10,682 nucleotides of DNA from an uncultured Bacillus sp. (GCA_937894355.1 CALCRD010000382.1:1-10682), one strand, 5' to 3'; positions 1-6,355 are shown, numbered from the stretch's first letter. A program made the numbers and translations. Notes: generated by a model from the letters alone, not told the origin.

Positions 1-62
1 CCTTTATCTCAGTCGATGGGCTATAAGTTCATACGCCGCTGACCAAGGCGCTTCCGCTTTTC
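1..62. repeat. Partial dispersed intergenic repeat (Bacillaceae type), cut by window edge
   Basis: The segment contains the phrase CTGACCAAGGCGCTTCCGCT followed by TTTC. From memory this resembles the 3' end of a short repeat scattered through intergenic regions of many Bacillus-related genomes, whose other half (an AGCGCC-containing arm) would lie before the window. The GC-rich arm followed by TTTT could also act as a terminator for a plus-strand gene to the left. No second copy exists in the window, so the repeat nature cannot be shown here. Confidence 0.35.
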
Positions 63-77
63 GTATAAGAAGGTCGT

Positions 78-1703
78 TTATGCTTCGTTATACATTTCAG
101 CTATTTGTTTTTGAAGTTTAGTATCTTCAAGATATTCGTCATAGGTCATTTGTTTATCAACAATACCACTCGGTGTAAGTTCAACAATGCGGTTGGCAAG
201 TGTTTGGATAAATTGATGGTCATGTGAAGAGAAAATTAATGAACCTTTGAAATTTATTAAACCATTATTTAATGCTGTAATGGACTCAAGGTCTAAATGG
301 TTAGTTGGTTCGTCAAGAAGTAATACATTCGATCCGCTCAACATCATTTTTGATAGCATACAGCGAACCTTTTCGCCACCTGAAAGGACACTTGCTTTCT
401 TTAATACATCTTCACCTGAGAAGAGCATCCGACCAAGGAATCCTCTTAAGAAGCTTTCGCTATCGTCTTTAGGAGAAAATTGACGTAGCCAATCAACTAG
501 TGAAAGCTCACTACCTTCGAAGAATTCAGCATTATCCTTTGGAAAATAAGCTTGGGAAGTGGTAATACCCCATTTAAATGAGCCGCTATCTGCTTCCATT
601 TCGCCTGTCAAAATTTTAAATAGGACAGTACGAGCTAATTCATTTTTTCCAACAAGTGCAATTTTATCATCTTTGTTCATGATTAAGTTAATATCATTAA
701 GAATTTTAACTCCATCAATTTCTTTTGTTAAGCCTTCAATTCGTAGCAGGTCATTACCGATTTCTCTTTCAGGAGTAAAACCGACATATGGATATTTACG
801 AGATGAAGGTCTAATATCATCTAAGGAAATTTTGTCTAATAGTTTTTTACGAGATGTTGCTTGTTTTGATTTTGAAGCATTGGCACTAAAACGGGCAATA
901 AAGGCTTGCAGTTCTTTAATTTTTTCATCTTTCTTCTTGTTGGTATCTTGAGCCATCTTAAGAGCAAGTTGACTTGATTCGTACCAAAAATCATAGTTAC
1001 CAACATAGACTTGGATTTTCCCGAAATCTAAATCGGCAATATGGGTACAAACTTTATTTAAGAAGTGACGGTCATGAGAAACCACTATGACAGTATTCTC
1101 AAAGTTAATTAAAAAATCTTCAAGCCATTGGATTGCTTTAATATCCAAATGGTTCGTTGGTTCATCTAATAGTAAAACATCTGGTTTTCCAAACAGTGCT
1201 TGGGCAAGAAGGACTTTAACCTTTTCTCCACCAGTTAATTCTGCCATCTTTTTGTCGTAAAGTTCTTCGGTAATTCCAAGCCCTTTAAGCAAAATAGCGG
1301 CCTCAGATTCAGCTTCCCAACCATTTAATTCGGCAAATTCACCTTCAAGTTCAGCGGCACGCATACCATCTTCATCAGAAAAATCAGCTTTCATATAGAT
1401 AGCATCTTTTTCTTGCATAATTTCATACAACTTTGTATGGCCCATAATAACAACTTTAAGTACTTCAAACTCTTCAAATTCAAAATGATTTTGTTTTAAT
1501 ACTGCTAGTCGTTCGCCAGGTCCTAGAGAAACATTACCAGATTGAGCTTCCAGCTCTCCAGCTAATATCTTAATAAATGTTGATTTACCTGCTCCATTTG
1601 CACCAATTAATCCGTAGCAATTTCCAGGTGCAAATTTAATATTGACATCTTCAAATAACTTTCGGTCACCGTATCGTAAACTTACATTGCTTACTGTAAT
1701 CAT
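78..1703 (-). CDS. ykpA: ABC-F family ATP-binding protein, YkpA/YbiT type
   Basis: A soluble twin-ATPase ABC-F protein of 541 residues. This family binds the ribosome (typically near the E site) or has translation-related roles, and it has no membrane domain. The first nucleotide-binding domain has Walker A GANGAGKST (34-42), signature LTGGEK (156-161), Walker B plus the ABC-F hallmark LLLDEPTNHLD (177-187) and the H-switch SHD (209-211). A charged linker follows (about 245-300). The second domain has signature LSGGEK (441-446), LLLDEPTNHLD (461-471) and SSHD (492-495). Its Walker A is degenerate: GKNELARTVL (352-361) lacks the usual GKS/T. The start is ATG with a GGAGG 9 nt upstream (CCTCC at 1713-1717 on the plus strand). 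The sequence closely resembles B. subtilis YkpA as I recall it. The gene is monocistronic here and divergent from the small ORF at 1982. Family certain; exact role in the cell unknown. Confidence 0.93.
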   Translation of the reverse strand: MITVSNVSLRYGDRKLFEDVNIKFAPGNCYGLIGANGAGKSTFIKILAGELEAQSGNVSLGPGERLAVLKQNHFEFEEFEVLKVVIMGHTKLYEIMQEKDAIYMKADFSDEDGMRAAELEGEFAELNGWEAESEAAILLKGLGITEELYDKKMAELTGGEKVKVLLAQALFGKPDVLLLDEPTNHLDIKAIQWLEDFLINFENTVIVVSHDRHFLNKVCTHIADLDFGKIQVYVGNYDFWYESSQLALKMAQDTNKKKDEKIKELQAFIARFSANASKSKQATSRKKLLDKISLDDIRPSSRKYPYVGFTPEREIGNDLLRIEGLTKEIDGVKILNDINLIMNKDDKIALVGKNELARTVLFKILTGEMEADSGSFKWGITTSQAYFPKDNAEFFEGSELSLVDWLRQFSPKDDSESFLRGFLGRMLFSGEDVLKKASVLSGGEKVRCMLSKMMLSGSNVLLLDEPTNHLDLESITALNNGLINFKGSLIFSSHDHQFIQTLANRIVELTPSGIVDKQMTYDEYLEDTKLQKQIAEMYNEA

Positions 1704-1735
1704 TTTGCATTGCCTCCAAAAACATAATCTAAAGA

Positions 1736-1744
1736 ATTATACCA
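1736..1744 (-). promoter_or_regulatory. Extended -10 promoter element for ykpA
   Basis: Read on the minus strand this is TGGTATAAT, a perfect extended -10 (TGn plus TATAAT) lying 33 nt upstream of the ABC-F start codon. No good -35 is visible at the right distance (TCGCTC), which extended -10 promoters tolerate. Confidence 0.5.
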
Positions 1745-1781
1745 TTAAAAGTGGGAAGGAGCGAATTATTTACAGGGAATA

Positions 1782-1837
1782 CCTAAATATTTATGACTTG
1801 TTATTGGTGAAATGGTCCATTTTACCAGATATTTAGG
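1782..1837. repeat. Nested inverted repeat between divergent genes
   Basis: Outer arms CCTAAATAT (1782-1790) and ATATTTAGG (1829-1837) are perfect complements. Inside them, GGTGAAATGG (1806-1815) faces CCATTTTACC (1817-1826) with one G:T pair. The whole could fold as a two-tier hairpin in RNA or serve as an operator. It lies upstream of the extended -10 of the ABC-F gene and about 100 bp upstream of the -10 of the small ORF. No T-tract follows on either strand, so it is not a standard terminator. Confidence 0.5.
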
Positions 1838-1940
1838 ATTCGATAAATTATTTGATATCCTATATAACAGAAAGTTATGAAAAGCAAAAAAAATCAACTA
1901 GTTTTCAGAATTTATTCATTTTTTTCTTATCATTTTAGTG

Positions 1941-1946
1941 TACAAT
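1941..1946 (+). promoter_or_regulatory. Probable -10 element of small ORF
   Basis: TACAAT matches TATAAT at five of six positions and lies 36 nt before the small ORF. The upstream 17-bp position is an AT-rich ATTTTT rather than a clear -35. The position suits a short 5' leader containing the AAAGGGG ribosome binding site. Confidence 0.35.
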
Positions 1947-1981
1947 AATAGAGAGTCGTCACGAATAAAGGGGTTTTTAAA

Positions 1982-2125
1982 ATGGCTAAAAAGCACTTGG
2001 TTGACTTTGTGAAAAAATTAAAAGATTCAGGAATTAACGTAAGCTTTACTAAGCCAAGATCTCAGTTCCTCATGACGTTAGTTCAACCTAAACACTCTTC
2101 AACTATAACCAAAGTTCTTTCATAA
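1982..2125 (+). CDS. Small basic hypothetical protein, 47 residues
   Basis: An ATG ORF of 47 codons starting MAKKHLVDFVKKLKDSG and ending in TAA at 2123-2125. AAAGGGG (1967-1973) lies 8 nt before the ATG, a TACAAT -10 lies further upstream, and a strong terminator follows 55 nt after the stop, so the transcription unit is complete. The product is lysine-rich, has no cysteines and no membrane segment, and its first half could form an amphipathic helix. I do not recognise a family and assign no function. The complete set of expression signals makes a real small protein more likely than chance, though a noncoding RNA with an incidental ORF remains possible. Confidence 0.6.
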   Translation: MAKKHLVDFVKKLKDSGINVSFTKPRSQFLMTLVQPKHSSTITKVLS

Positions 2126-2180
2126 AGTGAAACGTCCATAAAGGGGGTTTTACTGCTAGTTAAGGTATTGAAATAATAAC

Positions 2181-2224
2181 AAAATAAAGAAGCGATGAAC
2201 GTGATTTCATCGCTTCTTTATTTT
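2181..2224. terminator. Bidirectional Rho-independent terminator
   Basis: A perfect 19-bp inverted repeat: left arm 2181-2199 and right arm 2206-2224 around a 6-nt CGTGAT loop, with GC-containing core AAGCGATGAA. The A-rich left end and T-rich right end let it work on both strands. It closes the small ORF on the plus strand and the SCO gene, whose stop is 59 nt away, on the minus strand. Confidence 0.9.
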
Positions 2225-2282
2225 ATTCATCACAAGGAATGAAGGGACCCCAAACCCAAAATTCCACTGAAGTAAAATAGCT

Positions 2283-2882
2283 TTAGATTTCGTCCATAAT
2301 TGTATCGTAGACATCATCTTTGTTAAAATCCTCACCCATTGGGAATTTTTTAATAAATTGATTGTTTTCATCTACTAAAAATATGAGTGAAGAATGGATA
2401 TAATACCCATTTCCAGGATCGCGATACTGAAAATTAAATGTATCGGTAATAGCCTCTAAATTTTCCCGACTTTTTACGATATTATTTTGATCCCCAGTTA
2501 AAAAGAACCAATTACCATCATTTTTAATATCGAAGTTATCTCGATATTTGGATATTTGCTCAGGAGTATCGTTATAAGGGTCAATTGTAATAGTAACAAA
2601 TTGGACTTTATCTCCAAATACTCCGGCCTTTTGAAGATCTTTCTTCAATAAGGTCATTTTTTGTGTTGTTGTTGGACAGATATCCGGACAGTTACCATAC
2701 ATAAATTCGATTAATTTAAGTTTTTTATCTGCTTCTCCGAAATTGTATTTTTCTCCTTCGGAGGTGACAAACGTTAATTCGTCAGGAATTGTAGCAGTTG
2801 CATCTCTAATAAGAAAAAATGAGATCCCTATTGTTATTAAAACGACGATAATTGTTGGAACTATCACATATAATTTTTTCAT
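2283..2882 (-). CDS. SCO1/SenC/PrrC family copper-binding thioredoxin-fold protein
   Basis: A membrane-anchored copper chaperone or thiol-disulfide protein of the SCO family, which in Bacillus is needed to assemble the CuA centre of cytochrome c oxidase on the outer face of the membrane. In the 199-residue product, residues 5-24 form an N-terminal hydrophobic anchor. The copper ligands are visible: CPDIC (C65 and C69) and the conserved His in GYYIHSSLIF (H163). A DPYNDTPEQ segment (101-109) is also typical. I chose the start MKKLYVIV because CCCTCCCCC on the plus strand gives a purine-rich GGGGGAGGG site just upstream. A longer frame starting at 2951 lacks a good site and adds 23 untypical residues. 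No lipobox cysteine follows the anchor, unlike my recollection of B. subtilis BsSco (YpmQ), so this looks like a transmembrane-anchored form. No oxidase genes are adjacent. Confidence 0.9.
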   Translation of the reverse strand: MKKLYVIVPTIIVVLITIGISFFLIRDATATIPDELTFVTSEGEKYNFGEADKKLKLIEFMYGNCPDICPTTTQKMTLLKKDLQKAGVFGDKVQFVTITIDPYNDTPEQISKYRDNFDIKNDGNWFFLTGDQNNIVKSRENLEAITDTFNFQYRDPGNGYYIHSSLIFLVDENNQFIKKFPMGEDFNKDDVYDTIMDEI

Positions 2883-3004
2883 AATTATTTCCCTCCCCCT
2901 TACTAAGATAAGGAAAAATGTCGCGAAATCATATGGACATTGTGTGAACACTTCAGAAATGCGAAAAAATAGTGAATTGTCTAAGTATTTAAATTCAGAA
3001 TTTA

Positions 3005-3032
3005 TTGTAAAATCTTTAAAATTATATATAAT
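3005..3032 (+). promoter_or_regulatory. Sigma-A type promoter upstream of cidA
   Basis: TTGTAA (3005-3010) is followed by a 16-bp spacer and a perfect TATAAT (3027-3032). It would start a transcript around 3039 with a leader of about 145 nt before the TTG start at 3184. The AT-rich core is nearly palindromic, so it may also contain a divergent promoter for the SCO gene. A weaker alternative, TTGTGT at 3057 with TATTAA at 3080, lies downstream. Confidence 0.5.
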
Positions 3033-3098
3033 ACTAATATAAGAAAATTACAAAAATTGTGTAAATGATAATAAAATGCTATTAAGTTTAATTTTGGA

Positions 3099-3116
3099 GT
3101 GTTAGTCATTTAACAC
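3099..3116. promoter_or_regulatory. Palindrome in cidA leader, possible operator
   Basis: GTGTTA (3099-3104) and TAACAC (3111-3116) are perfect complements around a 6-bp spacer. It lies between the candidate promoters and the cidA start, where a repressor or activator dimer could bind. It does not match the CcpA cre consensus and I cannot name a regulator. Confidence 0.35.
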
Positions 3117-3183
3117 AAATAGTATGTGGAGATAAGAGGATAAGCATTCACAAGTTAATTAAAAGTGGAAAGGGGAATGTTTC

Positions 3184-3582
3184 TTGCAGTTAGTAAAAAT
3201 TATTAAGATAATATTGCAATTGGCCATCCTCTTATTGCTTAATGAGCTTGGTACGTGGATTGTTAAATTCACCCATATTCCTTTGCCAGGAAATGTTATG
3301 GGGATGCTGTTATTATTTATTTTACTTTGGACTGGAGTAATCCGTCTGAAATGGGTTGAAGTTGCATCCGGGGTGCTGATTAAGCATCTTTCGTTCTTTT
3401 TTATCCCAATTTCTGTAGGATTAATGACCCTGGGGTCGGTCTTTATTAAAAGTGGTCTAGGTTTGCTTACTGCTTTGGTTGTAAGCACCATGTTAGGAAT
3501 TATTGTTTCTGGATCTCTTTCACAAGCTCTTGTAAAACGAAAGGAAGCGATCCAAATTGAGCATGATTATCACCGTTTATAG
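3184..3582 (+). CDS. cidA: CidA/LrgA family holin-like membrane protein
   Basis: A 132-residue membrane protein of the CidA/LrgA family. The family was described as holin-like and is tied to murein hydrolase activity, programmed lysis and overflow metabolism (acetate, pyruvate), working with a CidB/LrgB partner. Four hydrophobic stretches are visible (about 5-25, 31-50, 62-84, 91-113), with the family phrase IPLPGNVMGMLLLFILL (32-48) and a charged cytoplasmic tail. The start is TTG with AAGGGG at 3170-3175, 8 nt upstream. A nearby ATG at 3177 is out of frame. The 3' end overlaps the next gene by 26 nt, so the two are translated together. The length and the ywbF-like gene downstream favour CidA (YwbH) over LrgA. 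The LysR regulator cidR that I recall beside B. subtilis ywbH is not upstream here. Confidence 0.88.
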   Translation: MQLVKIIKIILQLAILLLLNELGTWIVKFTHIPLPGNVMGMLLLFILLWTGVIRLKWVEVASGVLIKHLSFFFIPISVGLMTLGSVFIKSGLGLLTALVVSTMLGIIVSGSLSQALVKRKEAIQIEHDYHRL

Positions 3583-4243
3583 TATCATTTTAACATTGGT
3601 GGTTTATATTGTTTCTAGAAAAATATCGTTAAAACATCCTTCACCTTTTACCACTCCGGTGTTTTTGAGTTCTATGATCATCATTTTGATTTTACTTATT
3701 AGCCATGTATCCTATCAAGAATACAGTTTCGCGAAAGATATCATGACCTATCTCCTCGGACCAGCAACTGTTGCTTTAGCAGTCCCTTTATATCGGAATC
3801 GTTCATTGCTAAAATCCTATTTCCTACCCGCTATTTTGGGTCTTTCAATTGGAACGATTGTGACGATTTTATCAGCTCTCTATATAGCGAAAATGTTTCA
3901 CTTAGCAGAATGGATGCTTACTTCTATAAGCATAAAATCAGTTACCATACCAGTTGCTTCAGAAGTGTCAAAAATTATTGGTGGTGATACCATTCTTGTG
4001 GCAGCCATCGTTATGATTACGGGAATGTGCGGGGCCATGTTTGGTCCTTGGTTAATGGGATTGTTCCATATTCATCATCCGTTTGCTAGGGGTCTTTCCT
4101 TAGGTGCCATTGCTCATGGGATTGGAACGGCTGAAGCCGCTAAAGAAGGGGAGTTACAAGGTGCTGTAGCTGGTGTTGCCATGGGTCTAGCGGCAGTATT
4201 AATATCAACATTTTTACCGTTTGTGTTGCCACATATAATATAG
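3557..4243 (+). CDS. cidB: CidB/LrgB family membrane protein
   Basis: A polytopic membrane protein of 228 residues, the obligatory partner of CidA/LrgA. Several hydrophobic segments cover the whole length. The C-terminal half carries the LrgB signature: ITGMCGAMFGPWLM, then HGIGTAEAAKEGELQGAVAG and MGLAAV. In Bacillus and Staphylococcus these pairs are linked to control of cell lysis and to pyruvate or acetate overflow metabolism. The start is ambiguous: TTG at 3557 sits 11 nt after AAAGGA (3540-3545), while ATG at 3563 is a better codon but 17 nt away. I use the TTG because of the spacing. The 26-nt overlap with cidA implies translational coupling. A terminator follows at 4306. Confidence 0.88.
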   Translation: MSMIITVYSIILTLVVYIVSRKISLKHPSPFTTPVFLSSMIIILILLISHVSYQEYSFAKDIMTYLLGPATVALAVPLYRNRSLLKSYFLPAILGLSIGTIVTILSALYIAKMFHLAEWMLTSISIKSVTIPVASEVSKIIGGDTILVAAIVMITGMCGAMFGPWLMGLFHIHHPFARGLSLGAIAHGIGTAEAAKEGELQGAVAGVAMGLAAVLISTFLPFVLPHII

Positions 4244-4305
4244 AAGTAAATGAAAAAAGTATCAGAAATTAAAGTATTACCAGAATAAAATAGGCTTATT
4301 TACAT

Positions 4306-4332
4306 GGCATACCAATGAGGGTATGCCTTCTT
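4306..4332 (+). terminator. Rho-independent terminator after cidAB
   Basis: A perfect 8-bp stem GGCATACC (4306-4313) and GGTATGCC (4320-4327) with a 6-nt AATGAG loop, followed by TTCTTT. The tail is short and interrupted, so termination may be partial, with some read-through into the transporter gene. Confidence 0.65.
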
Positions 4333-4390
4333 TGCTGTTGGCTGTTTTCGTAGCCTTGTTGTTTTACCATAGCGTTAAATTCTTTAAAAA

Positions 4391-4399
4391 TGATACAAT
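4391..4399 (+). promoter_or_regulatory. Extended -10 promoter of the MFS transporter gene
   Basis: TGATACAAT is a TGn-TACAAT extended -10. It would place the transcript start near 4406. An in-frame ATG at 4390 overlaps this element and so cannot be the translation start of a transcript made from it, which supports the GTG at 4453. No convincing -35 is visible. Confidence 0.5.
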
Positions 4400-4452
4400 G
4401 TACCTTGCGTAATAATTGGCTATCGTTTTTTGCTAGGGAGGAAACGGACCCC

Positions 4453-5640
4453 GTGCTGACTAAAAAAGTAAAACGAAACATTCTAACTATGCAAGGTTTT
4501 TACTTACTGACTTTCTTTGGAATAGGTAGTCTTTTCCCATTGTTAAGTGTTTATCTGAGTGAAGTAGAGCATTTAAAGGGATATCAAATCGGAACAATCA
4601 TGTCGGTAAGTCCGATTATGATGATTTTCTTTCAACCTATTTGGGGGATAATTTCGGACAAAACTAATTCCCCAGTTAAAGTCCTATCGATTACGACATT
4701 CCTTTCTGGAGTCTTTTCTTTGGGGTATTTGCTGTTTTCTTCATATTATTTATTTGTTTTGGTTGCTGTATTAGTTGCCTTGTTTCAGAGTGCAATCATC
4801 CCAATTTCAGATAGTTTATCATTAAAGTATACGAGCAAAGTTAGGGTCCATTATGGAAACGTTAGACTCTTTGGTTCACTTGGCTTTGGTTTAGCCGTAT
4901 TTATTATGGGAAGATTATCTGAAACCAATGAAACAGTAATTTTTTATGCGTTCTTTATTGCCTTGACTGTCTCCTCGTTTTTGGGAGGTCAATTACCACA
5001 AGAAAAGGTTGCTGGGAACAAACATGTGATTTCTGGTATGAGGGAAATTTTTACCTATAAAAAATTCATCATTTTCTTGATGATAACCTTTATGATCTTT
5101 GGTCCTAATTTAGCAAATAATGTTTATTTTGGCTTGTTTGTTGCTGACCGCGGTGGTACTTACACCGGAATTGGCATCGCTTTTCTCATTGCAGTTCTCT
5201 CTGAAATTCCATTTATGCGGTTCTCAGGGGGATGGATAGAAAAACTCGGGCTTATGCCAATCGCTACATTAGCGGGAATTATTTCATTAATAAGATGGTT
5301 ATTTTATTATACAGAACCTAGTCTTGCGGTGGTTTACATAACATCTGTTCTTCAAGGACTTTCCGTAGGGCTCTTTATCCCAGCAGCGCTTCAATATATC
5401 CGGGCGATTACCCCTATCCACATGGCGGCATCGGCTATCACCATTTATTCAGCAATTGGCAATGGACTGGGAAATTGGTTCAGTACTTTTTTTGGCGGAA
5501 TCATTTATGATCAGTTTAATATTTCCACAGTCTATTTGTTTTTCAGTATCCTGGCATTTATCGGTGTTGCTTTAAATATTTGGTTAATAAACATTGAAAA
5601 AATGGAGCAGGGGAGAGAAAGTGTAATATTAAGGAATTAG
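4453..5640 (+). CDS. ywbF: MFS transporter, YwbF-like (LacY/nucleoside-permease-like fold)
   Basis: A 395-residue major facilitator superfamily transporter with about 12 hydrophobic helices. The first loop motif after helix 2 is visible as PIWGIISDKTNSPVK, the usual MFS G-x-x-x-D-R/K pattern. The C-terminal half has QGLSVGLFIPAALQYI, typical of the LacY/NupG-like (MFS_1_like) branch. Overall it resembles B. subtilis YwbF, an uncharacterised permease that I recall lies beside cidBA (ywbGH), so the order cidA-cidB-ywbF seems conserved. The start is GTG, with AGGGAGG (4435-4441) 11 nt before it. The frame is open back to an ATG at 4390, but that codon lies inside the promoter. It has its own promoter and a strong terminator. 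The substrate is unknown; the neighbours hint at overflow-metabolism products, which is an inference only. Confidence 0.87.
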   Translation: MLTKKVKRNILTMQGFYLLTFFGIGSLFPLLSVYLSEVEHLKGYQIGTIMSVSPIMMIFFQPIWGIISDKTNSPVKVLSITTFLSGVFSLGYLLFSSYYLFVLVAVLVALFQSAIIPISDSLSLKYTSKVRVHYGNVRLFGSLGFGLAVFIMGRLSETNETVIFYAFFIALTVSSFLGGQLPQEKVAGNKHVISGMREIFTYKKFIIFLMITFMIFGPNLANNVYFGLFVADRGGTYTGIGIAFLIAVLSEIPFMRFSGGWIEKLGLMPIATLAGIISLIRWLFYYTEPSLAVVYITSVLQGLSVGLFIPAALQYIRAITPIHMAASAITIYSAIGNGLGNWFSTFFGGIIYDQFNISTVYLFFSILAFIGVALNIWLINIEKMEQGRESVILRN

Positions 5641-5720
5641 CGAGGGACAAAACTGCCTTTCTAACTGTAAGGATTATTACTTCTAATGAATAAAACAAAA
5701 AATGAAAGTTTGTGAAAGTA

Positions 5721-5750
5721 AAAAACGGCCAATTATTGGCCGTTTTTTTT
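5721..5750. terminator. Strong bidirectional terminator
   Basis: Stem AAAAACGGCCAA (5721-5732) and TTGGCCGTTTTT (5736-5747) with a 3-nt TTA loop, continued by a T-run to 5750. The A-run on the left makes it work for the minus strand too. It serves both the MFS gene and the microprotein pair, whose last stop codon (5749-5751) touches the T-run. Confidence 0.92.
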
Positions 5751-5886
5751 ATTCTTCTTTTTTAGATAAACAGCGGTCACATTCTTGTAAGAATGGTTCT
5801 GTTTGCTGACTCATGTGGTCACCGCATTGAGGACATACGCTTATTGGTAACTTAATTAAAGTCTCAGTTTTATTATACATTAACAT
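5749..5886 (-). CDS. YhfH-like zinc-ribbon microprotein, second copy
   Basis: A 45-residue protein with two cysteine pairs, CPQC (18-21) and CDRC (36-39), separated by 14 residues. This is the layout of a small zinc ribbon and resembles the YhfH family of Bacillus microproteins. The C-terminus is SKKEE. The start ATG at 5886 overlaps the TAA of the upstream paralogue (TAATG) and is preceded by AAGGAGGG, which lies inside the 3' end of that gene, so translation is coupled. A second in-frame ATG two codons later is too far from the site. The stop abuts the terminator. Function is unknown for the family; a zinc site is inferred from the cysteines. This gene was missed by a length-limited ORF search, so it should be added by hand. 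Confidence 0.82.
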   Translation of the reverse strand: MLMYNKTETLIKLPISVCPQCGDHMSQQTEPFLQECDRCLSKKEE

Positions 5887-6026
5887 TACAATCCCTCCTT
5901 TTTAGATAGACAACGGTCACATTCCTGGATATATGACTGCTCTTGCTCACTCATATGTTCACCACATTCAGGACAAACCTTACTTGACGATTGACGAAAA
6001 TTTTCAGCACTGTTTTGATATAACAC
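5886..6026 (-). CDS. YhfH-like zinc-ribbon microprotein, first copy
   Basis: A 46-residue paralogue of the next gene downstream, with cysteines at exactly the same positions: CPEC (18-21) and CDRC (36-39). Between and after them the two share HMS, QECDRCLSKKE and the same spacing, while the first 16 residues differ. The start is GTG at 6026, with AGGAGGAG about 6 nt upstream. The TAA stop shares its last base with the ATG of the second copy. The pair looks like a tandem duplication kept as a two-gene operon. The arrangement suggests two related zinc-binding chains made together, perhaps as a heterodimer, but that is an inference. Confidence 0.8.
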   Translation of the reverse strand: MLYQNSAENFRQSSSKVCPECGEHMSEQEQSYIQECDRCLSKKEGL

Positions 6027-6042
6027 GAAAAACTCCTCCTTT

Positions 6043-6084
6043 TTATAATACAGTTTATAAAGTTTGTATCTGTTATAAAACAGT
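6043..6084 (-). promoter_or_regulatory. Two direct repeats upstream of microprotein operon
   Basis: On the minus strand the sequence ACTGTTTTATAA (6084-6073) recurs as ACTGTATTATAA (6054-6043), one mismatch in 12, exactly 30 bp apart, about three helical turns. The distal copy is also part of a CTGTT-ATAA-AACAG palindrome (6070-6083). The proximal copy lies directly before the AAGGAGGAG ribosome site. They may be regulator sites or overlapping -10 elements; the AT-richness makes chance possible. Confidence 0.35.
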
Positions 6085-6248
6085 ATATTATGGTTTCGGA
6101 ATTTTGTATAGCCTTTTTTTATAAAAAAACTAAATATTTAAAAAATAATTTAGTACTACTGGAAAATGATTATGCAAACTATTGGAAAGGCAATATAATA
6201 AGGTTTAAGGGATAGTTGTTTATCACAATGACAATGTGATTAATGGAA

Positions 6249-6277
6249 ATAGGAAACGATAGTAAGTGGCTGAATAA
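6249..6277 (+). promoter_or_regulatory. Candidate sigma-H promoter
   Basis: ATAGGAAAC (6249-6257), an 11-bp spacer, then GCTGAATAA (6269-6277). This fits the B. subtilis sigma-H consensus RnAGGAwWW / RnnGAATww at every informative position except the last base of the -35. Sigma-H drives early sporulation genes including kinA. It faces the histidine kinase gene but lies about 315 bp upstream, so the assignment is tentative. Confidence 0.4.
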
Positions 6278-6355
6278 AAAACTCCTCCAAATAAATAATA
6301 AGAAGAAAAAGGTTGCGAAATTTTCAGAAAGCATACCCAAATAATGGGAAAAGGC

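Noticed and set aside
247..951. Plus-strand open frames at 247-483 and 559-951
   Set aside because: They are antisense shadows of the well-conserved ABC-F gene.
2126..2165. Second AAAGGGGG ribosome-site-like sequence after the small ORF, resembling the first
   Set aside because: It is followed only by a CTG and a seven-codon frame, so no gene can be supported.
2883..2951. Upstream extension of the SCO gene by 23 residues
   Set aside because: The GGGGGAGGG ribosome site and hydrophobic anchor fit the start at 2882. The extension would put polar sequence before the signal anchor.
5933..6124. Plus-strand open frame antisense to the microprotein pair
   Set aside because: The opposite strand has two paralogous cysteine-patterned ORFs with good ribosome sites. 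This frame has none of these.
6129..6154. ACTAAAT / ATTTAGT hairpin with a T-run on the minus strand
   Set aside because: The stem is 7 bp with a single G:C pair and lies upstream of a minus-strand operon with no gene that needs termination there.
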